This document shows positions 16,986 through 24,313 of a stretch of DNA of 64,000 nt, in pieces (position 1 is the first letter of the stretch; every line of letters begins with the position of its first letter). A model generated the notes under the pieces. That model saw only the letters and a list, made by a program, of their open reading frames with translations. It made no database searches and was not told where the DNA came from. Position numbers and translations under genes: made by a program. This DNA is from Streptococcus sp. 29896 (GTDB lineage Bacteria > Bacillota > Bacilli > Lactobacillales > Streptococcaceae): positions 1,984,001 through 2,048,000 of the forward strand of contig NZ_CP118733.1 of the NCBI RefSeq assembly GCF_032594915.1. The letters are read 5' to 3'.

Positions 16986-18335
16986 TTAGTCCCGTTCCTC
17001 TATCATATGTTCTCCCCATTTTTTCTTAACGTTCGTCCGTTTGAGTTGTGGCAAGGTATAGTTTTTATTTTCATCATGACAAGGCAGACCAGAAGTATTT
17101 TTCTCTTGGTCTTTCATTGTGTCAAAGTGACTTCTCCACTCACCGAAAAAGAGGTCTCTCAACTCTCCTGTGTGGCTTAAAAGAATAGTCTGACTCATGG
17201 CGTTAGCCCCCTTCTTACTCCAATACATCCCCCTGTTTTTCATCCTATACGTGATTTTTCGGTGTTGCGATTCCATGATACCTATACCATTTGAACTCAG
17301 TCCAAAAGACTCAGGCTTATCAGTAAACCTGAAATTTTTCATCAGTTGCCTGCTGAAGCGTTGAAAGGCTTCTAGTTTCTCATCCGACTCAATAAATGAT
17401 TCTGCGGTATCAAGCACCGTCTTCAACCCTGACTTGTCTCGGTTTTTGATCGCTTTAAAGGCTTGATTGACCAAACCTGAAGGAAAAGGACTCAGGTTCT
17501 TTTTTAATGCTTGATTCACGTGAAAAGCATCCCAAAAATGAAAGTGTTTTTTGGGATTGAAAGCATCTGCAAGCTCCTTAAATACTTTGGGAGAATAGCC
17601 CTTACCACCATCTGAATTAGTAACAATCATGGTATTAGAATCAATATCATAATGCTGATAAATAAGGTCTAGGAGTTTATCTTTTGCACGTTGATAGTGT
17701 GTTGATACTACTTCTAGTTTATCCATCAGGACATTTCTTTTGCCTTTTTTACTTCCTGAATGGACGACAAAGTGAGTCAATTCAAGGGATTTTTTCTTCT
17801 TGTCCGTTGAACGTTTAACCCAAACCCCATCACCTTCAACATACAAAATTTTGGGCTTGACCTTCTCTTTTTCTTCCTCGGTCCAACTTTGAACAGATAG
17901 AGAGTCATATTCTTCTTTCTCGTTAATCAGTTGCCCTGCCACCTCTAAGGCGTGCTGAACGGTGTTTTTAGTGATATAGATTTTCTTCAACAACTCCATC
18001 ACAGCAACTACTTTCCGATAAGGCATATAATTTGATAGCTCAGTAAGCTGATAAAGGAGCTCCTGGGAGAAGCGTTGACGTGGTTCTAAACCTAACTTTT
18101 CATCAACAGGGATTCTAACCGTATCTCCCTTCTTCCATCTGCTACGGGTAAAGGTCATTTCACCAAAGGAGAAAATCACAGTACGTTCTTTTTGGTTAAT
18201 TCTTTTATATCCCTGCGCTCTCATGCTAGGCGCAATCTTTTTCTCATAGGCTTCAATCATCTTCAGGAATGCACGCTGATTATTTTGGTTCAACTGTTTT
18301 GAAAATTCTCTTTCGTCAAGAATAGCTACATCCAT
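16986..18335 (-). CDS. ISLre2-family (TnGBS-type) DDE transposase
   Basis: A 449-aa full-length transposase. Candidate catalytic acidic residues lie in LYVEGDGVWV (near residue 170), VTNSDGGKGY (near 240) and IMESQHRKITYR (near 355), with the family's HFWDAFHVNQ block between. TnGBS conjugative elements use transposases related to ISLre2 in place of an integrase. Its position at the element's end suggests it moves the whole element rather than being a lone IS; no IS-type inverted repeats were seen tightly around the gene. The ATG at 18335 has GGGGTG upstream and a TATAAT lies near 18371. Confidence 0.8.
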   Translation of the reverse strand: MDVAILDEREFSKQLNQNNQRAFLKMIEAYEKKIAPSMRAQGYKRINQKERTVIFSFGEMTFTRSRWKKGDTVRIPVDEKLGLEPRQRFSQELLYQLTELSNYMPYRKVVAVMELLKKIYITKNTVQHALEVAGQLINEKEEYDSLSVQSWTEEEKEKVKPKILYVEGDGVWVKRSTDKKKKSLELTHFVVHSGSKKGKRNVLMDKLEVVSTHYQRAKDKLLDLIYQHYDIDSNTMIVTNSDGGKGYSPKVFKELADAFNPKKHFHFWDAFHVNQALKKNLSPFPSGLVNQAFKAIKNRDKSGLKTVLDTAESFIESDEKLEAFQRFSRQLMKNFRFTDKPESFGLSSNGIGIMESQHRKITYRMKNRGMYWSKKGANAMSQTILLSHTGELRDLFFGEWRSHFDTMKDQEKNTSGLPCHDENKNYTLPQLKRTNVKKKWGEHMIEERD

Positions 18336-18397
18336 CTACTTCACCCCACTTTGAAATAATAAAGCCTATTATAGCGATAAGTCAGGATTTTGGGTAT

Positions 18398-18428
18398 TAA
18401 AAAAATGACCTCTCCATCAGGAAAGGTC
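18398..18428 (-). terminator. Terminator of the parA operon
   Basis: On the minus strand GACCTTTCC tgat GGAGAGGTC is a 9-bp stem (with one G-T pair) followed by ATTTTTTT. It ends the parA-RHH transcript before the transposase gene. Confidence 0.85.
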
Positions 18429-18490
18429 TATATATTTTGGTCATCAATCGGGGTCACATCTAAAGGGAAAGGTCGTCCTTCACATTATAA

Positions 18491-18514
18491 TTATAAACAT
18501 ATTTATGTTTATAA
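18491..18514. promoter_or_regulatory. 24-bp palindrome, candidate binding or partition site
   Basis: TTATAAACATA TT TATGTTTATAA is a perfect palindrome at the 3' end of the ribbon-helix-helix gene. The half-site TATGTTTATA recurs upstream of that gene, upstream of parA, and upstream of the LPHTG surface protein gene at 39.2 kb. It is a likely target of the 71-aa DNA-binding protein. Confidence 0.5.
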
Positions 18515-18724
18515 ATTTTTGAAATAGTCGTTAATAAATGAAGATGCTGAACGATAGCCTTTCTCTTTTGCCAGGCTGTCTATTTTTTCACGGACTGATG
18601 GCTGAAGAGTAAACTGATATTGTTTGGTCCGTTCAAACGTCTCAACTGCTGAAGGTGTCGTAACCTCTTTCAAGGTTTCCTGAAGGGATTTGCTGATTTG
18701 CTTTTTCTTAGATTCAAATGCCAT
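18509..18724 (-). CDS. Ribbon-helix-helix DNA-binding protein, probable ParB-type partner of ParA
   Basis: A 71-aa protein. A basic, flexible N-terminus (MAFESKKKQISKSLQE) leads to a C-terminal ribbon-helix-helix fold (QYQFTLQPSVREKIDSLAKEKGYRSASSFINDYF). Small RHH proteins encoded directly after parA serve as centromere-binding proteins and autorepressors in type Ib partition systems. The gap to parA is 46 bp and holds an AT-rich operator-like repeat. The role is inferred from fold and neighbourhood. Confidence 0.7.
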   Translation of the reverse strand: MAFESKKKQISKSLQETLKEVTTPSAVETFERTKQYQFTLQPSVREKIDSLAKEKGYRSASSFINDYFKNL

Positions 18725-18753
18725 GGTATCTCCTTTATCAATATATTTATAAC

Positions 18754-18769
18754 TATATTTATGTTTATA
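18754..18769. promoter_or_regulatory. AT-rich operator-like repeat upstream of the RHH gene
   Basis: TATATTTATGTTTATA occurs here and again, identical over 16 bp, at 39195-39210 upstream of the surface protein gene. Both copies lie 22-30 bp before the start codon of a minus-strand gene. Confidence 0.5.
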
Positions 18770-18770
18770 T

Positions 18771-19568
18771 TTATAATGATATTCTATCAGTTATTTTCTG
18801 AAAAGTAAAGTCAATATCCTTGAAAAATGCCTTATTTCCCCTGGTCAGCTCTTTATCCCTCATCATATCTGAAAGAGAAACTTTATCAAGCGTTGACCTA
18901 TTAAAGAGTTCTTTTTGAGGAATCATTGCAAGGACATTTTCCTCATTCTTAAGAGATGCTACCAATTCTTTGGATGATTTGGTATTGTGCTTAATCATAT
19001 TTCCTAAAAAGAAAAGTTCTGCTGTCACATAGCTTTCACGGGTTTTAAAATCGAACGCTTCAGCTTTAAATTCTTCTAGTCGCTCCTGAAGGTTAAATTT
19101 TGCCTGGTAACCATGCTCTGACGGAATCACAGGACTTAACACTGCATGGCTAACAATGATAGCGTTACGAGTTGCCGTTGAAAAATCAGGATGGCAATCT
19201 ATGATGACATAATCGTACTTCTCAATTCCTTTATCATCATAGTTATCCTCTAGCCACATATAGAGTAACATATCTTTATAGGCTTTGGTCTCAAGTTCTT
19301 TTTCTAACCTATCAAGACGGAGATAGCCTGGAATTAAGTCAATGTTCTCCTTAACATTCAAAAGAGCAACATCACCTTTCCCTCTAAAAATATTAGCGAC
19401 TGTTCCCTCGTTATTAAAAACATCATAAGTTTGGGTTAAGTTGCATTGATGGTCAAGGTCAATAAACAAGACCTGCTTTCCTTTACTAGCTAACCACTCA
19501 CCATAATTATAGGCAAGAGTTGTCTTCCCAACCCCACCCTTGATAGCTGAAAATGTAATAATCTTCAT
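18771..19568 (-). CDS. ParA-type partition ATPase of the element
   Basis: A 265-aa ParA/Soj ATPase. The deviant Walker A KGGVGKTT lies at residues about 11-18, LFIDLDHQCNLTQT near 34 and VIIDCHPDFS near 122. It lacks an N-terminal DNA-binding domain, so it is the short (type Ib) class that relies on a separate small partner, here the 71-aa RHH protein downstream. It would stabilise the element while it exists as a replicating circle. Confidence 0.88.
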   Translation of the reverse strand: MKIITFSAIKGGVGKTTLAYNYGEWLASKGKQVLFIDLDHQCNLTQTYDVFNNEGTVANIFRGKGDVALLNVKENIDLIPGYLRLDRLEKELETKAYKDMLLYMWLEDNYDDKGIEKYDYVIIDCHPDFSTATRNAIIVSHAVLSPVIPSEHGYQAKFNLQERLEEFKAEAFDFKTRESYVTAELFFLGNMIKHNTKSSKELVASLKNEENVLAMIPQKELFNRSTLDKVSLSDMMRDKELTRGNKAFFKDIDFTFQKITDRISL

Positions 19569-19597
19569 CAGAAATCCCTCCTGTTTTCTATACTTCT

Positions 19598-19625
19598 ATT
19601 ATACCACTATAATTATAATTGTCAA
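19598..19625 (-). promoter_or_regulatory. Promoter of parA embedded in AT-rich repeats
   Basis: TTGACA (19625-19620), a 16-bp spacer and TGG-TATAAT (-10 at 19603-19598) form a strong extended promoter. Copies of ATAATTATGTTTAT at about 19627-19660 flank the -35 box, which suggests autoregulation by the RHH protein. Confidence 0.7.
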
Positions 19626-19654
19626 CATAATTATGTTTATAATTATAATTATGT

Positions 19655-20932
19655 TTATCTTTTTATCTTATGCTTTTCACGATACCGCCTAAAAGTACGT
19701 TCGTTGATACCTGTTAGCTTGGCAACGTCTTTATCTGATAGACCTTCAAGGTAAAGGTCAAAGGCATGAAGAAGCCTGCTGTCATCTTCTGAAAAAATGG
19801 CTTTTCTGCCTTTGTACTTTCCTTGAGTCTTGGCAATAGCTATCCCTTGGCGTTGCCGTTCCTTTATGCGTTCCCTTTCAGCTTGTGCCTGGTACTTGTA
19901 GAGTTCCAGGATAAGATTGTTCAAGAGCCGTCTCAGGTTGTCATCCTCAATCCCTCGAAGAGTGGGAAGATTTAAGACTTCCAAGGTTGCCCCCTTGGCT
20001 TGAATATCATTCATGACCTCAGTTAGCTCCTTGTTATTCCTACCCAGGCGTTCTAATTCTGTCACAACCACTATATCACCTTCACGTATATAAGCAAGCA
20101 TAGCTTGTAACTGAGGGCGGTCTTTATTAGCTTTTTGTTGAATTGCTTTAAATTCAGGGGTTTCTTGGTGTTGATTTTGAACCATTTTTTGCTCTATTCT
20201 CTCCAAAGTCGGTTGAATTTCTTTCCCTGATACTTTACGATTTAATTCTCTTTCTAAGGTCTCTTTCGGACTAATGGAAGGCGTTTCTAAGCTTGAATAG
20301 AGTTTCACTCCTTCTCTATTGTAAAGCCTTATATCGCTAAATAAGCCCGTTTTATGAAGGGTTTCTAAATTGGTCGGTAAGTTTTTGACAACAATATCAT
20401 GCGCTTGTTTTGGTGTTGCCCTGGCTGTCATTGGATCATCTGCATACATGGTTTCATATCGTTCAATTGTTCCTAAATATGAGTTGATTTTAGGTACTGC
20501 CATGACATACATTTTTGTTTCATAACCTTTGGCTTGAAGCATTGTTGCGGTTTGAATGGGAACGTCTGTTGTTCGTCCTGTACCTTCAATCACCAAGTTA
20601 TAGCCTTGATCGCTTAAACGGCTTATGATCGCTTCTGTCATGCGATTAGAATAAGGGGTAACGTGTTTTACTACGTCTTTCTCATAAAGTTTCGCTAGTT
20701 CATCAAAATTAGGGTGCTGTTGTTTAAAGGTATCATTATCAATGACAATAACATTCCCTTGTGTTTCTTCAAGAATTGCTGATCGCAAACTCGTTTTCCC
20801 TGACCCTGGTTGCCCACCAAGTAAAAAAGCGGTTGGCGATTCAACCGCTTTTTTTCCTTGAACCAATTCTTCTAAATTATCATTTAAGCGATTTTCAAAT
20901 TGTTTGTCAGTAAAATTGACTATATTTGCCAT
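19655..20932 (-). CDS. Zeta toxin fused in frame to the C-terminal part of a serine resolvase
   Basis: A 425-aa protein. Residues 1 to about 267 match the zeta toxin kinase, with Walker [11 protein letters not shown] near 40 and the catalytic-region IEGTGRT near 116. Zeta toxins phosphorylate UDP-N-acetylglucosamine and block wall synthesis. After EFKAIQQK the sequence becomes resolvase from about residue 45 onward ([20 protein letters not shown], then an HTH ending [14 protein letters not shown]). The catalytic resolvase serine region (YARVS) is absent. Free zeta is 287 aa, so only about 20 residues are replaced and the kinase core is complete. Epsilon is encoded 1 bp upstream. Confidence 0.85.
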   Translation of the reverse strand: MANIVNFTDKQFENRLNDNLEELVQGKKAVESPTAFLLGGQPGSGKTSLRSAILEETQGNVIVIDNDTFKQQHPNFDELAKLYEKDVVKHVTPYSNRMTEAIISRLSDQGYNLVIEGTGRTTDVPIQTATMLQAKGYETKMYVMAVPKINSYLGTIERYETMYADDPMTARATPKQAHDIVVKNLPTNLETLHKTGLFSDIRLYNREGVKLYSSLETPSISPKETLERELNRKVSGKEIQPTLERIEQKMVQNQHQETPEFKAIQQKANKDRPQLQAMLAYIREGDIVVVTELERLGRNNKELTEVMNDIQAKGATLEVLNLPTLRGIEDDNLRRLLNNLILELYKYQAQAERERIKERQRQGIAIAKTQGKYKGRKAIFSEDDSRLLHAFDLYLEGLSDKDVAKLTGINERTFRRYREKHKIKR

Positions 20933-20933
20933 A

Positions 20934-21206
20934 TTAAGCCACTTTCTCTTTATTCAAAACTTGTTTTGAATAGCGATTCATTGACCGCCAATACTCATGA
21001 ACGGCTTGTAATTCTTCTAAAGAATAATCAAAAAGATTTACACGTTTTGCAAGCTTTAATTGGTTTAATAAATTGACTTCCAATAATTGAGAGTCATTTT
21101 TATTTAATTCATGATTCAAAACATAGTTTAATACTCGATTATAAACGCTTGCCGATAATTCGTTAATGATCTCTATTTCAAATGTTTTTTCATAAGTAAC
21201 TGCCAT
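20934..21206 (-). CDS. Epsilon antitoxin of the omega-epsilon-zeta module
   Basis: A 90-aa protein, the full length of epsilon ([20 protein letters not shown]...). Epsilon is a helical bundle whose N-terminus plugs the zeta ATP site, forming an inactive 2:2 complex. It is cotranscribed between omega and zeta, as in pSM19035. No disruption is visible, so neutralisation of the fused zeta seems possible. Confidence 0.92.
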   Translation of the reverse strand: MAVTYEKTFEIEIINELSASVYNRVLNYVLNHELNKNDSQLLEVNLLNQLKLAKRVNLFDYSLEELQAVHEYWRSMNRYSKQVLNKEKVA

Positions 21207-21222
21207 TTCATTTTCACTCCTT

Positions 21223-21438
21223 TTAAAGTTTGTCAGGTAAATATTTCCGAATATATTCTTCTAAGGCTTTATCCATAACTTCTTTTACGTTTCCGCCATT
21301 CTTTGCTGTTTCGATTTTTATAATATGGTGCAAGTCAGCACGAACACGAACCGTCTTATCCCCCATAATATCTTTTTTTGCACTGATTGGTGTATCATTT
21401 CGTTTTGCTTTTTGTGCGCCTAAATTTCCCACAACCAC
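21223..21438 (-). CDS. Omega transcriptional repressor / partition protein
   Basis: A 71-aa ribbon-helix-helix protein (MVVGNLGAQKAKRNDTP... KTVRVRADLHHIIKIETAKNGGNVKEVMDKAL). Omega dimers bind arrays of the heptad WATCACW, repressing omega-epsilon-zeta and delta, and act as ParB with delta as ParA. A seven-heptad array lies directly upstream (21481-21529). The length is canonical. A truncated second copy lies at 24.1 kb. Confidence 0.93.
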   Translation of the reverse strand: MVVGNLGAQKAKRNDTPISAKKDIMGDKTVRVRADLHHIIKIETAKNGGNVKEVMDKALEEYIRKYLPDKL

Positions 21439-21480
21439 TCACTTCTTTCTATTTCTTCTTACTCTTATTTTATCATCAAC

Positions 21481-21529
21481 AATCACAAATCACAAGTGAT
21501 TTGTGATTAATCACTTGTGATTTGTGATT
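21481..21529. promoter_or_regulatory. Omega operator/parS array upstream of omega (7 heptads)
   Basis: Seven contiguous heptads of the WATCACW type in mixed orientation: AATCACA, AATCACA, AGTGATT, TGTGATT, AATCACT, TGTGATT, TGTGATT. This is the known omega binding site architecture, serving both as operator for the omega promoter and as a centromere. Confidence 0.9.
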
Positions 21530-22384
21530 CTATTCTTTTTCGTTTTCTAATTGAATGATTCGCTCAAGCATTTCAAAAAATACGTTCTCATACATAGACA
21601 AAACTTTTTTGTCATAGCCTTTGTGTTCTGTAATGCCATTTTTAGATCAAGTACTTACTTTATTACTTCGCTTGATAATATTTCGGAAAACCAAATTATC
21701 CTCTTTATGTTCTTTGTACAGTTCTTCCAGGTTTGATTTTATCGTTGCGCTGTCCGTATCAACTAAATAAGGAACAAAACCAATCATATCTAGTCCAGGG
21801 TTAAACTGTTCTTGCAAATCAATCAAATAGGAAATATAGTTTTGAATGTTGTTTGTACTTTCTTCTTCTGCTTGTAAAGGGATCATAACGTAATCACTCG
21901 CCACGATTGCATTATTTGTATAAACGCTTGGCGTTGGTACAGTATCAATAATAATAAGATCATAGTCACTTTTTAAAGGTGCTAAAAGAGTAGCAAGCAA
22001 TCTACTTTCATTTTCAAACGTCCATGAGCGAGTTAATTTTGGCAGTAACATCAAATCAAACGTGCCAGGGATCAAGTCTAAATTATCAGTCAAATGAATA
22101 ATAGAAGAAGCCAAGTTTCCATTTTTCAAGCCTTCATAAAAATTGACACGTGGCAATTCTACCTCAAAAGTTTTTGCTAAGTCTTTTGTCAATGTTGCCT
22201 GTAAGTCCTTATCGATCATTAAAACTTTTAAATTCAATTTGTCTGTCAAGTAAGCAAACATAGTCGATAATTTGGACTTTCCAACACCACCTTTAAAGTA
22301 ATTATTCAAGATAATAATTGCTTCATTTTTATTGTTTAAAATACGTCTTAATTCTTCAAGTATTTTTAGTTTTTCCTTCTCCAT
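21530..22384 (-). pseudogene. Delta (ParA) with an in-frame TGA at codon 246
   Basis: The frame from ATG 22384 encodes a ParA ATPase with Walker A KGGVGKSK near residue 46 and VLMIDKDLQATL. Delta of pSM19035 is 284 aa with a Trp after the SNKVST segment. Here that codon is TGA (21649-21647), and the frame then continues open (SKNGITEHKGYDKK...) to a TAG at 21530, giving exactly 284 sense positions if the TGA is ignored. The product would be 245 aa, lacking the last 39 residues. This is probably a recent nonsense mutation. Confidence 0.85.
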
Positions 22385-22430
22385 AACTACGCCCCATTCT
22401 TTTTTTGTATAGTAATATTGTATCATTAAG

Positions 22431-22493
22431 AATCACAAATCACAAGTGATTTGTGATTAATCACTTGTGATTTGTGATAAGTGATTTGTGATT
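22431..22493. promoter_or_regulatory. Omega operator/parS array upstream of delta (9 heptads)
   Basis: Nine contiguous WATCACW-type heptads lie just upstream of the delta start. A TACAAT box (22420-22415, minus strand) next to the array would be the delta -10 element. The array is the longest of the three in the window. Confidence 0.9.
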
Positions 22494-22500
22494 AATATAT

Positions 22501-22524
22501 AAAAGCCCTCTTTAAAGGGCTTTT
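22501..22524 (-). terminator. Terminator of the truncated topoisomerase copy
   Basis: AAAAGCCC...GGGCTTTT, a symmetrical stem with T runs on both sides. A matching copy lies at 24286-24309 after the intact topB. Confidence 0.8.
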
Positions 22525-22528
22525 ATGT

Positions 22529-22788
22529 TTATTTTGAAAAAGAGATAAAATCAATATATCCCTTTTCCCCAATTTTTACAACGGCATTGTAGGGCTTTTT
22601 CTCTTTGTTTTTGATTCCTTTTACCAGGGTTTCTTTTCCCTCCAGTAATTCTTTTACATTTGTTTTGGTGAGTTTTTTCTTTCTAAAATGTTCAGCTAAA
22701 GTGAAGGTACATTCAGGATAATTTGAACAACCATAAAACGATTTTTTTAATACAATATTGTTGCCACACTTAGGACATTTTCCTACAA
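22529..22788 (-). pseudogene. 3' fragment of the Inc18 topoisomerase gene (Zn-ribbon end only)
   Basis: About 86 codons encode the C-terminal zinc ribbon and tail of Topo-beta (GKCPKCGNNIVLKKSFYGCSN... FISFSK-stop). It closely matches the end of the intact gene at 24314-26458, with scattered substitutions. It starts abruptly at 22788 where erm(B)-associated DNA begins. With the following operator array it forms one half of a duplication flanking erm(B). Confidence 0.88.
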
Positions 22789-22857
22789 GGGGTCCCGAGC
22801 GCTTAGTGGGAATTTGTACCCCTTATCGATACAAATTCCCCGTAGGCGCTAGGGACC
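22789..22857 (-). terminator. Large inverted repeat downstream of erm(B)
   Basis: GGTCCCGAGCGCTTAGTGGG and its partner CCCCGTAGGCGCTAGGGACC form a stem of roughly 28 bp with several mismatches around a CCCCTTATCGA loop. It follows the small ORF behind erm(B) and probably terminates that transcript. It also lies at the breakpoint with the topB fragment, so it may mark an old recombination end. Confidence 0.6.
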
Positions 22858-22954
22858 TCTTTAGCTCCTTGGAAGCTGTCAGTAGTATACCTAATAATTT
22901 ATCTACATTCCCTTTAGTAACGTGTAACTTTCCAAATTTACAAAAGCGACTCAT
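22823..22954 (-). CDS. Small ORF after erm(B), 43 aa, function unknown
   Basis: The ATG at 22954 has GGAGG upstream and opens MSRFCKFGKLHVTKGNVDK..., ending at 22823 inside the large inverted repeat. A small ORF of this kind usually accompanies erm(B) in Gram-positive plasmids. It starts 5 bp after the erm(B) stop. Its C-terminus (RSLAPTGNLYR) is read from the inverted repeat and may not be original. Confidence 0.5.
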   Translation of the reverse strand: MSRFCKFGKLHVTKGNVDKLLGILLTASKELKRSLAPTGNLYR

Positions 22955-22958
22955 AGAA

Positions 22959-23696
22959 TTATTTCCTCCCGTTAAATAATAGATAACTATTAAAAATAGA
23001 CAATACTTGCTCATAAGTAACGGTACTTAAATTGTTTACTTTGGCGTGTTTCATTGCTTGATGAAACTGATTTTTAGTAAACAGTTGACGATATTCTCGA
23101 TTGACCCATTTTGAAACAAAGTACGTATATAGCTTCCAATATTTATCTGGAACATCTGTGGTATGGCGGGTAAGTTTTATTAAGACGCTGTTTACTTTTG
23201 GTTTAGGATGAAAGCATTCCGCTGGCAGCTTAAGCAATTGCTGAATCGAGACTTGAGTGTGCAAGAGCAACCCTAGTGTTCGGTGAATATCCAAGGTACG
23301 CTTGTAGAATCCTTCTTCAACAATCAGATAGATGTCAGACGCATGGCTTTCAAAAACCACTTTTTTAATAATTTGTGTGCTTAAATGGTAAGGAATATTC
23401 CCAACAATTTTATACCTCTGTTTGTTAGGGAATTGAAACTGTAGAATATCTTGGTGAATTAAAGTGACACGAGTATTCAGTTTTAATTTTTCTGACGATA
23501 AGTTGAATAGATGACTGTCTAATTCAATAGACGTTACCTGTTTACTTATTTTAGCCAGTTTCGTCGTTAAATGCCCTTTACCTGTTCCAATTTCGTAAAC
23601 GGTATCGGTTTCTTTTAAATTCAATTGTTTTATTATTTGGTTGAGTACTTTTTCACTCGTTAAAAAGTTTTGAGAATATTTTATATTTTTTTTCAT
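22959..23696 (-). CDS. erm(B): 23S rRNA adenine-N6 dimethyltransferase Erm(B)
   Basis: A 245-aa enzyme, the full length of ErmB. The SAM-binding [12 protein letters not shown] lies near residue 34 and the catalytic NIPYHLST near residue 101. It dimethylates A2058 of 23S rRNA and gives macrolide, lincosamide and streptogramin B resistance. The start is [17 protein letters not shown]; most described copies read MNKNIKY. Expression is normally controlled by the leader peptide about 200 bp upstream, which is altered here. Confidence 0.97.
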   Translation of the reverse strand: MKKNIKYSQNFLTSEKVLNQIIKQLNLKETDTVYEIGTGKGHLTTKLAKISKQVTSIELDSHLFNLSSEKLKLNTRVTLIHQDILQFQFPNKQRYKIVGNIPYHLSTQIIKKVVFESHASDIYLIVEEGFYKRTLDIHRTLGLLLHTQVSIQQLLKLPAECFHPKPKVNSVLIKLTRHTTDVPDKYWKLYTYFVSKWVNREYRQLFTKNQFHQAMKHAKVNNLSTVTYEQVLSIFNSYLLFNGRK

Positions 23697-23892
23697 GTAA
23701 TCACTCCTGAAGTGATTACACCTATAAACAAATACAGAAGTTAAACGATTTGTTTGTAATTTTAGTTATCTGTTTAAAAAGTCATAAGATTAGTCACTGG
23801 TAGGAATTAATCTAACGTATTTATTTATCTGCGTAATCACTGTTTTTAGTCTGTTTCAAAACAGTAGATGTTTTATCTACATAACGCATTTG

Positions 23893-23916
23893 TTAACGCA
23901 TTTGGAATACCAACAT
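23893..23916 (-). CDS. ermBL: erm(B) leader peptide, truncated to 7 codons by a tandem duplication
   Basis: ATG at 23916 behind GGAGG opens MLVFQMR and then meets TAA (23895-23893). The usual leader reads MLVFQMRYVDK and onward. The difference is a 12-bp tandem repeat, CCAAATGCGTTA followed by ACAAATGCGTTA, which inserts a stop in frame. The rest of the leader (MRYVDKTSTVLKQTKNSDYADK) stays open from an ATG at 23889 to TAA at 23821. Stalling in ErmBL depends on the nascent chain up to Asp10, so normal macrolide-induced stalling should be lost or changed. Confidence 0.8.
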   Translation of the reverse strand: MLVFQMR

Positions 23917-24036
23917 GACGAATCCCTCCTTCTTAATTACAAATTTTTAGCATCTAATTTAACTTCAATTCCTATTATACAAAATTTTAAGATACTGCAC
24001 TATCAACACACTCTTAAGTTTGCTTCTAAGTCTTAT

Positions 24037-24198
24037 TTCCATAACTTCTTTTACGTTTCCGCCATTCTTTGCTGTTTCGATTTTTATGATATGGTGCAAG
24101 TCAGCACGAACACGAACCGTCTTATCCCCCATTATATCTTTTTTTGCGCTGATTGGCGTATCATTTCGTTTTGCTTTCTGTGCGCCTAAATTTCCCAC
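24037..24198 (-). pseudogene. Truncated second copy of omega
   Basis: From ATG 24198 the frame gives MGNLGAQKAKRNDTPISAKKDIMGDKTVRVRADLHH...NVKEVME and then leaves the omega sequence near residue 54 (normal length 71), running into unrelated DNA upstream of erm(B). It keeps the beta-strand and first helix but lacks the C-terminal helix, so it is probably non-functional. It lies beside its own heptad array (24237-24278). Confidence 0.85.
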
Positions 24199-24236
24199 GA
24201 TCTCTCACTTCTTTCTATTTCTTCTTATTCTTATTT

Positions 24237-24278
24237 TATCACAAATCACTTGTGATTTGTGATAAGTGATTTGTGATT
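24237..24278. promoter_or_regulatory. Omega heptad array 3 (6 heptads)
   Basis: Six contiguous heptads (TATCACA, AATCACT, TGTGATT, TGTGATA, AGTGATT, TGTGATT) between the truncated omega copy and the intact topB. It is the counterpart of array 2, minus three heptads. Confidence 0.88.
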
Positions 24279-24285
24279 AATATAT

Positions 24286-24309
24286 AAAAGCCCTATTTAA
24301 AGGGCTTTT
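24286..24309 (-). terminator. Terminator of the intact Inc18 topB
   Basis: AAAAGCCCtatttaaaGGGCTTTT lies 5 bp after the topB stop codon and matches the copy at 22501-22524. Confidence 0.82.
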
Positions 24310-24313
24310 ATGT

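Noticed and set aside
21481..24278. Repeated TCAC/GTGA units that could be taken for CRISPR repeats
   Set aside because: The 7-bp units are contiguous with no spacers and match the known omega operator heptads; no cas genes are nearby.
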